Source: Burkholderiales bacterium
GTDB taxonomy: Bacteria > Actinomycetota > Thermoleophilia > Gaiellales > Gaiellaceae
DNA length: 9,800 nt
Reading direction: 5' to 3'
Assembly (NCBI GenBank): GCA_025935595.1
Contig: JAICUZ010000082.1
Coordinates: 1 to 9,800, forward strand
The notes under the pieces were generated by a model. The model worked only from the letters and a program-made list of their open reading frames with translations. It did not search any database and was not told the DNA's origin. The first letter of the stretch is position 1; each line of letters opens with the position of its first letter. The translations under genes were made by a program, and so were the position numbers. Positions 6,256 to 9,800 of the stretch are shown here, in pieces.

Positions 6256-7230
6256 ATGCGTCTTTCACGGCTTCCGCTGGTGTGGCGGGTCTTCGCGATC
6301 AACGCGACGCTGCTCGCGATCGCCACCCTGCTGCTGGCGCTCACTCCGGTCACCATTCACGCCCCGATAGCCCTGGTCGAGGCGATCGACCTCGTGGTCG
6401 CGCTGGCCGTCATGCTGACCGCGAACTTCCTGCTGCTACGGCATACGATCGGGCCGGTCGACCGCCTCGTCGAACGCATGCGAACAGTCGATCTCCTCCG
6501 GCCCGGACAGCGGTTCGTCGAGAGCGGTGGGATCGAGGTCGTGCAGCTGACGCGGACGTTCAACGAGATGCTCGACCGGCTCGAGACCGAGCGGCGGGAG
6601 AGCGCCGCGCGCGCGCTTCGTGCACAGGAAGCGGAACGGCTCAGGGTTGCGCGCGGCCTCCACGACGAGGTCGGGCAGGTGCTCACCGGTGTGCTGCTGC
6701 AACTCGACTCTCTCGCCAGGGCGGACGACGTCTCCCGCGCGAACGAGATCGAAGAGACGAAGCAATCGGTACGGCAGGCCCTGGAGGAGGTGCGCCGAAT
6801 CGCCCGCGAGCTCCGGCCGGAGATGCTCGAGCACCTCGGGCTGGTCAGCGCGCTCACCGAGCTCTCACGCAGGTTCGCGGAGCAGAGCGGCCTTCTCGTT
6901 TCGCGTCGTTTCGCGGACGGTCTGCCGCCGCTCTCCGGGGAGGCAGAGATTGCCGTCTATCGGGTTGCGCAGGAGAGCTTGACCAACGTCGCGCGACATG
7001 CCGACGCGTCGCGTGTCGAGATCGCACTCGAACCCGGCGTGGAAAGCGTCGTCCTCCGCATCGCCGACGACGGACGCGGACTTCCGGAAGCGCTCGCGAG
7101 CTCGAACGGCCATACTGGCCTTCGGGGCATGCGTGAGCGCGCGCTCCTCGTCGGCGGCGCGCTCGCCGTCAAACGGAGCAGCGAGGGAGGCGTCGAGGTG
7201 CGACTCGAGGTACCGGCAGGGGGTGCTTGA
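6256..7230 (+). CDS. Two-component sensor histidine kinase, NarX/DesK type, with short extracytoplasmic loop
   Basis: This 324-residue membrane kinase has two hydrophobic segments at about 12-30 and 37-61, joined by a loop of only some 8-10 residues. A HAMP-like linker (about 62-115, TIGPVDRLVERM) and a HisKA_3 dimerisation helix follow. The phospho-acceptor His136 is in RGLHDEVGQVL. The HATPase domain has its N box in AQESLTNVARHADA (Asn244), G1 box DDGRG at 271-275 and G2 box GLRGMRERA at 288-296. This is the NarX/DegS/DesK class that pairs with NarL/LuxR-type regulators. No separate sensor domain (PAS, GAF, periplasmic) is visible, so the signal is probably sensed in or near the membrane. 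The ATG at 6256 fits the family N-terminus but has no clear SD; translation may be coupled to upstream reading. The stop TGA overlaps the regulator's ATG by one base. Confidence 0.93.
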   Translation: MRLSRLPLVWRVFAINATLLAIATLLLALTPVTIHAPIALVEAIDLVVALAVMLTANFLLLRHTIGPVDRLVERMRTVDLLRPGQRFVESGGIEVVQLTRTFNEMLDRLETERRESAARALRAQEAERLRVARGLHDEVGQVLTGVLLQLDSLARADDVSRANEIEETKQSVRQALEEVRRIARELRPEMLEHLGLVSALTELSRRFAEQSGLLVSRRFADGLPPLSGEAEIAVYRVAQESLTNVARHADASRVEIALEPGVESVVLRIADDGRGLPEALASSNGHTGLRGMRERALLVGGALAVKRSSEGGVEVRLEVPAGGA

Positions 7231-7886
7231 TGCCGATTCCGCTCGTCACGCGCATTCTCGTCGCGGACGACCACCCGATCGTCCGCTCCGGCCTCAAGAA
7301 GGTCCTCGACGCCGAGCCCGACCTCGAGGTCGTCGCCGAGGCGGAGGACGGGGCAGAAGCGATCAAGAAGGCGCTGGCCGAGGACCTCCACCTGGCGATC
7401 CTCGACGTCTCGATGCCGAAGACCACGGGGATTCAGGCCGCCGCCGAGCTCCGCAAGCGCAAGCCCGAGCTCCGGCTCCTCATGCTCTCGATGTACGACA
7501 GCGAGCAGTTCCTGTTCGAGTCGCTCAAAGCCGGCGCTTCCGGCTACGTGCTCAAGTCGGACGCAGACCAGGACATCGTCGAGGCGGTGCGGCGGACCAT
7601 GCGCGGTCAGTCGTTCCTCTACCCGTCCGCCGTCTCCACCCTCGTCAAGGACTTCGTCGATCGCGGTCGGCCGGATGAGGAGCAGTTCGACGTCCTCACG
7701 CCGCGTGAGTTGCAGGTGCTCAAGCTGATCGCGGAGGCATTCACGTCGAAGGAGATCGCGGCGGAGCTCGTGATCAGCATCAAGACCGTCGAGCGCCACC
7801 GCCAGAACATCCTCGACAAGCTCGGCATGAACGACCGCGTCGAGCTCACCCGCTACGCGATCCGCCGCGGCTTGATCCAGGCGTAG
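7230..7886 (+). CDS. NarL/FixJ-family response regulator (REC + LuxR HTH)
   Basis: This 218-residue cytoplasmic transcription regulator is the evident partner of the kinase before it. The receiver domain (about 8-125) has the acidic pair in LVADDHP (Asp13, Asp14), phospho-acceptor Asp59 in AILDVSMP, the Ser87 switch position in LLMLSMYD and Lys109 in GYVLKS. The LuxR-type helix-turn-helix spans about 154-212: LTPRELQVLKLIAEAFTSKE, then ISIKTVERHRQNILDKLG, the recognition segment. The ATG at 7230 overlaps the kinase stop (TGATG), with AGGGGG just upstream; the adjoining TTG codon at 7227 is a poorer choice. DNA targets are unknown, but the inverted repeats before the two USP genes are natural candidates. 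Confidence 0.95.
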   Translation: MPIPLVTRILVADDHPIVRSGLKKVLDAEPDLEVVAEAEDGAEAIKKALAEDLHLAILDVSMPKTTGIQAAAELRKRKPELRLLMLSMYDSEQFLFESLKAGASGYVLKSDADQDIVEAVRRTMRGQSFLYPSAVSTLVKDFVDRGRPDEEQFDVLTPRELQVLKLIAEAFTSKEIAAELVISIKTVERHRQNILDKLGMNDRVELTRYAIRRGLIQA

Positions 7887-7898
7887 CGCTGCCTTCCG

Positions 7899-7912
7899 TG
7901 GGGTCGGTCCCA
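7899..7912. promoter_or_regulatory. Inverted repeat TGGG-N6-CCCA upstream of the second USP gene
   Basis: The arms TGGG (7899-7902) and CCCA (7909-7912) flank GTCGGT in the 110-bp gap between the regulator stop and the second USP start. It resembles the element upstream of the first USP (TGGGGTTCGCGCCCCA there, TGGGGTCGGTCCCA here) but is two bases shorter. Its distance to the start codon (about 90 bp) is also similar. It is short and may be chance; a common regulatory role is inferred only from the paired occurrence. Confidence 0.3.
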
Positions 7913-7980
7913 GGCCCTGATGGGGTGCAGCCTCGATACCGAACAGCACCTCGAACGGCGACGCTGGGTAAAAGCCGATC

Positions 7981-7988
7981 AGGAGGTG
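7981..7988 (+). promoter_or_regulatory. Shine-Dalgarno site fixing the second USP start
   Basis: AGGAGGTG with an eight-base spacer to the GTG at 7997, close to the ideal anti-SD match. It excludes the in-frame GTG at 7898, whose extra 33 residues do not resemble a USP. Confidence 0.85.
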
Positions 7989-7996
7989 TTGCAGAC

Positions 7997-8443
7997 GTGA
8001 AGGGACCAGTGATCTGCGGCGTCGACGGCACGAGCGCTCTCGGTGCGGTCGAGGTGGCCCGGGATCTCGCCGAGCGCTACGAACTGCCGCTGATGTACGT
8101 GCACGTGCTCGACCGGGAGGACGACGCCGAAACGGATGAGGAGCTTCGCGAAGCGACTCCGCCGAACCACACCGAGGTGGTGATCGTGCACGGCCATCCT
8201 GCCGACCGGCTCGTCACACTCGCACGAGAGCGCCGGGCCTCGTTCGTCGTCCTCGGGAACCACGGGCCCCGCTCCTCGCTGCTCGGAAGCATCTCCGCCG
8301 ACGTCGCACGTCGCGCGACCTGCCCGGTCGTCGTCGTCCCGACCACGGCGGGCGTGCCACGGGCGCAGCCTGCTCCTGAGCCGGGCGTCGAAGGCGGCAT
8401 CGTCAGGTTCCCGCTCGGCCACGCCGTCAGGACCGTCGCCTAA
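7997..8443 (+). CDS. Universal stress protein (UspA family), ATP-binding type
   Basis: This 148-residue protein has one UspA domain with the nucleotide-binding marks retained. Strand 1 PVICGVDGT carries Asp10, and the C-terminal motif is GNHGPRSSLLGS (Gly87, Gly90, Gly97, Ser98) before the last strand PVVVVPTTAG. The stretch between the two glycine pairs is shorter than the canonical nine residues, and the central helix-loop region is also short. A 30-residue Pro/Gly-rich tail follows the domain. GTG at 7997 is chosen for its strong SD. A 110-bp gap after the regulator suggests a separate promoter, though read-through is possible. Its 3' end overlaps the convergent carboxypeptidase gene by 17 bases. 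It differs from the first USP in keeping the ATP-site residues. Confidence 0.9.
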   Translation: MKGPVICGVDGTSALGAVEVARDLAERYELPLMYVHVLDREDDAETDEELREATPPNHTEVVIVHGHPADRLVTLARERRASFVVLGNHGPRSSLLGSISADVARRATCPVVVVPTTAGVPRAQPAPEPGVEGGIVRFPLGHAVRTVA

Positions 8444-9380
8444 GAGGAGTTGTCGGGTCGCCCGCCGCGACGCGGTCGACCAGGGCAGCGGCGGCGGCGA
8501 GACCCGCCGCGATCCGATCACGGCCCGGCTGGCCCAGCACCACGCCCGTGATCGTCGTGCGCGTGCCGTCGACAGCGCGGACGGCCCGGAAGGCGAAGCA
8601 GCCGCCGGCCGCGTCGTCCGAGCCGGTCTTGACGCCGACGAAGCCGTCGCGGCCGAGCAACGCATTGGTGTTGTGCACGGTGCCGGCAACCGGCAGCGTC
8701 GCGCTCGCCGTGGCGACGATGCGTGCGAATACCGGAACACGCATTGCCAGCTCGACGATGCGCAGTTGGTCGGCCGCGGTCGACACGGTTGCATCGTCGT
8801 AGCCACTCGGGTCGGTGTAGCGCGTGCGGGTCATGTCGAGCGACCGCGCCGTGTCGTTCATCCGGGCGACGAACCGCTGTGTCGAGCCCGCATCCCAGCG
8901 CGCCAAGACTGCGGCGATGTTGTTCGCCGACGGCAGCAGCAGCGCCTGCAGCGCCTGAAGCTCGGTCACTTGCTCTCCGGCGGCGACGGAAACGACGGAC
9001 TCATCCCGTCCCCGCCTGCGATCGGCGTCGGCGACATCCTTCTGGGTGAGCGTGATCGTCGGGCCCTCCTCGCGCGGCCTGAGCGGGTGGTCGCGGAGCA
9101 CAACGTACGCGGTCATCACCTTCGCGACGCTGGCGATCGGGGCCGGATGCTGGTTCGGGCCGGCCTGAACCCGCGCGTCTCCGATTCGAAGAGCAGCCTG
9201 GCCGTGCACCGGCCACACCGTGCCGGGCAGGGCCTCGACCGGCGACGGCGAGGACGCGAGCGACCGGTACCCGACGGCTCCGGCGAGCGCCGCGACGACG
9301 ACGAGGATCGCGGCGACCCGCCGCTTGCGGATGCGAATCCGCCGGGGTCCGGGCCTGCTGAACGTCACGCCTTGATTCAA
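8427..9380 (-). CDS. D-alanyl-D-alanine carboxypeptidase (peptidase S11, PBP-like), membrane-anchored
   Basis: This 317-residue protein is a low-molecular-mass penicillin-binding protein that trims the terminal D-Ala from peptidoglycan stem peptides outside the membrane. All three active-site motifs are visible: S-x-x-K as SVAK (Ser84, Lys87), S-x-N as SAN (151-153) and KTG at 251-253. A basic N-terminal stretch (RRIRIRKRR) is followed by one hydrophobic segment at about 22-38, which acts as a signal anchor or signal peptide. The C-terminal beta domain of PBP5 is absent, so it is the short one-domain form (usual longer members are about 380-400 residues). The start is uncertain: TTG at 9380 gives MNQGVTF, while a GTG at 9368 would remove four residues; neither has a good SD. 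It is convergent with the second USP gene and divergent from the next regulator. Confidence 0.9.
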   Translation of the reverse strand: MNQGVTFSRPGPRRIRIRKRRVAAILVVVAALAGAVGYRSLASSPSPVEALPGTVWPVHGQAALRIGDARVQAGPNQHPAPIASVAKVMTAYVVLRDHPLRPREEGPTITLTQKDVADADRRRGRDESVVSVAAGEQVTELQALQALLLPSANNIAAVLARWDAGSTQRFVARMNDTARSLDMTRTRYTDPSGYDDATVSTAADQLRIVELAMRVPVFARIVATASATLPVAGTVHNTNALLGRDGFVGVKTGSDDAAGGCFAFRAVRAVDGTRTTITGVVLGQPGRDRIAAGLAAAAALVDRVAAGDPTTPLRRRS

Positions 9381-9441
9381 GGCGGCGCGGTGTTGCCGGC
9401 ACGTTTCCGGTTTTCGATATGCCCGCGATACGCGTCGGCTC

Positions 9442-9447
9442 TAGCAT
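9442..9447 (+). promoter_or_regulatory. Possible -10 element for leaderless transcription of the OmpR-type regulator
   Basis: TAGCAT fits the TANNNT -10 pattern of high-GC actinobacteria. It ends six bases before the ATG at 9454, so transcription would start at or next to the start codon. This agrees with the lack of an SD site there. No convincing -35 is seen. The assignment is tentative. Confidence 0.3.
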
Positions 9448-9453
9448 CGGGGC

Positions 9454-9800
9454 ATGCGCGTGTTGGTCGTCGAGGACGAGCCCTACATGGCAGAGGCGCT
9501 CCGCGACGGCCTGCGCCTGGAGGCGATCGCCGCAGACATCGCGGCCGACGGCGACGCCGCACTCGAGCTGCTGAGCATCAACGCCTACGACATCGCCGTC
9601 CTCGACCGTGACATTCCCGGCCCGACCGGCGACGAGATCGCGGAACGCATCGTGGCGTCCGGCAGCGGAACGCCGATCCTGATGCTGACCGCTGCCGATC
9701 GTCTCGACGACAAGGCGTCCGGATTCGAGCTGGGGCCGACGACTACCTCACGAAGCCGTTCGAGCTGCGTGAGCTCGTGCTCAGGCTCAGAGCGCTCGAC
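9454..9800 (+). CDS. OmpR/PhoB-family response regulator, 5' part, with apparent frameshift (partial)
   Basis: From the ATG at 9454 the frame encodes a receiver domain: MRVLVVEDEPYMAEAL with the acidic pocket (Glu7, Asp8), phospho-acceptor Asp51 in IAVLDRDIPGPTGDE, and Thr79 in ILMLTAAD. After FELG (residue 94) the frame turns into Ser/Arg/Thr-rich nonsense. The expected ADDYLTKPFELRELVLRLRALD is encoded in the -1 frame from 9735 to the window end. Restoring one G in the run at 9732-9735 rejoins the halves. The defect is either a sequencing or assembly error in a G run, or a genuine inactivating deletion. The motifs LDRDIPG and DYLTKPFELREL are typical of actinobacterial OmpR-type regulators; the winged-helix domain would lie beyond the window. 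The gene is divergent from the carboxypeptidase, 73 bases away. A kinase partner probably follows but is not seen. Confidence 0.85.
   Translation, partial: MRVLVVEDEPYMAEALRDGLRLEAIAADIAADGDAALELLSINAYDIAVLDRDIPGPTGDEIAERIVASGSGTPILMLTAADRLDDKASGFELGPTTTSRSRSSCVSSCSGSERS
9732..9735 (+). other. Probable single-base deletion (frameshift) in a G run
   Basis: The sequence reads GAGCTGGGGCCGAC. Conserved receiver coding would read with five Gs (E-L-G-A-D-D-Y); four are present. The two halves of the receiver domain join perfectly in sense if one G is added. Confidence 0.85.

Noticed and set aside
6239..6256. A five-codon leader (MRFDC) ending in TGATG at the kinase start
   Set aside because: It could couple translation into the kinase gene, which lacks an SD, but it has no SD of its own and such a short frame is expected by chance.
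6030..7136. A 368-codon + strand frame overlapping the first USP and the kinase
   Set aside because: Composition is Arg/Ala-rich with no motifs, and it overlaps two well-supported genes in a different frame.
8673..9611. A 312-codon + strand frame opposite the carboxypeptidase
   Set aside because: It is the shadow of a gene with all three penicillin-binding motifs on the - strand, and it also overlaps the OmpR-type regulator start in another frame.

Overview
The window is a GC-rich, densely packed bacterial chromosome segment with strongly G/C-biased third codon positions, many GTG and TTG starts and good Shine-Dalgarno (SD) sites. The combination of a bacterial V/A-type ATPase operon, NarL-type and OmpR-type two-component genes, universal stress proteins and a one-domain D,D-carboxypeptidase fits a high-GC actinobacterium, possibly a deep-branching class such as Thermoleophilia. 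That placement is inference; there is no rRNA or other taxonomic marker here. I saw no tRNA, rRNA, CRISPR array, insertion sequence or phage gene.

Region 1 (1-4673, + strand) is the distal part of a V/A-type H+/Na+ ATPase/ATP synthase operon. It holds the last codons of an upstream gene (probably subunit E), then subunits C, F, A and B. Every junction overlaps by 4 or 13 bases, so translation is probably coupled. The rotor subunit D gene, which usually follows B, is not there.

Region 2 (4692-5529, - strand) holds a small basic protein of unknown function and a GreA-family transcript-cleavage factor in which one of the two catalytic acidic residues is replaced by Ala.

Region 3 (5533-8443, + strand) begins with a 238-bp divergent intergenic stretch carrying a tandem direct repeat and an inverted repeat. 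It continues with a universal stress protein (USP), a short-loop membrane histidine kinase, a NarL/LuxR response regulator and a second USP. The first three genes look like one operon. The second USP has its own 110-bp leader with a similar TGGGG...CCCA inverted repeat. The layout resembles the mycobacterial DosR-USP association, but this kinase has no visible GAF or haem domain.

Region 4 (8427-9800) holds a D-alanyl-D-alanine carboxypeptidase on the - strand, whose 3' end overlaps that of the second USP. A divergent OmpR-type response regulator follows and runs off the window. It has an apparent one-base deletion in a G run that shifts its frame just before the conserved DDYLTKPF block.
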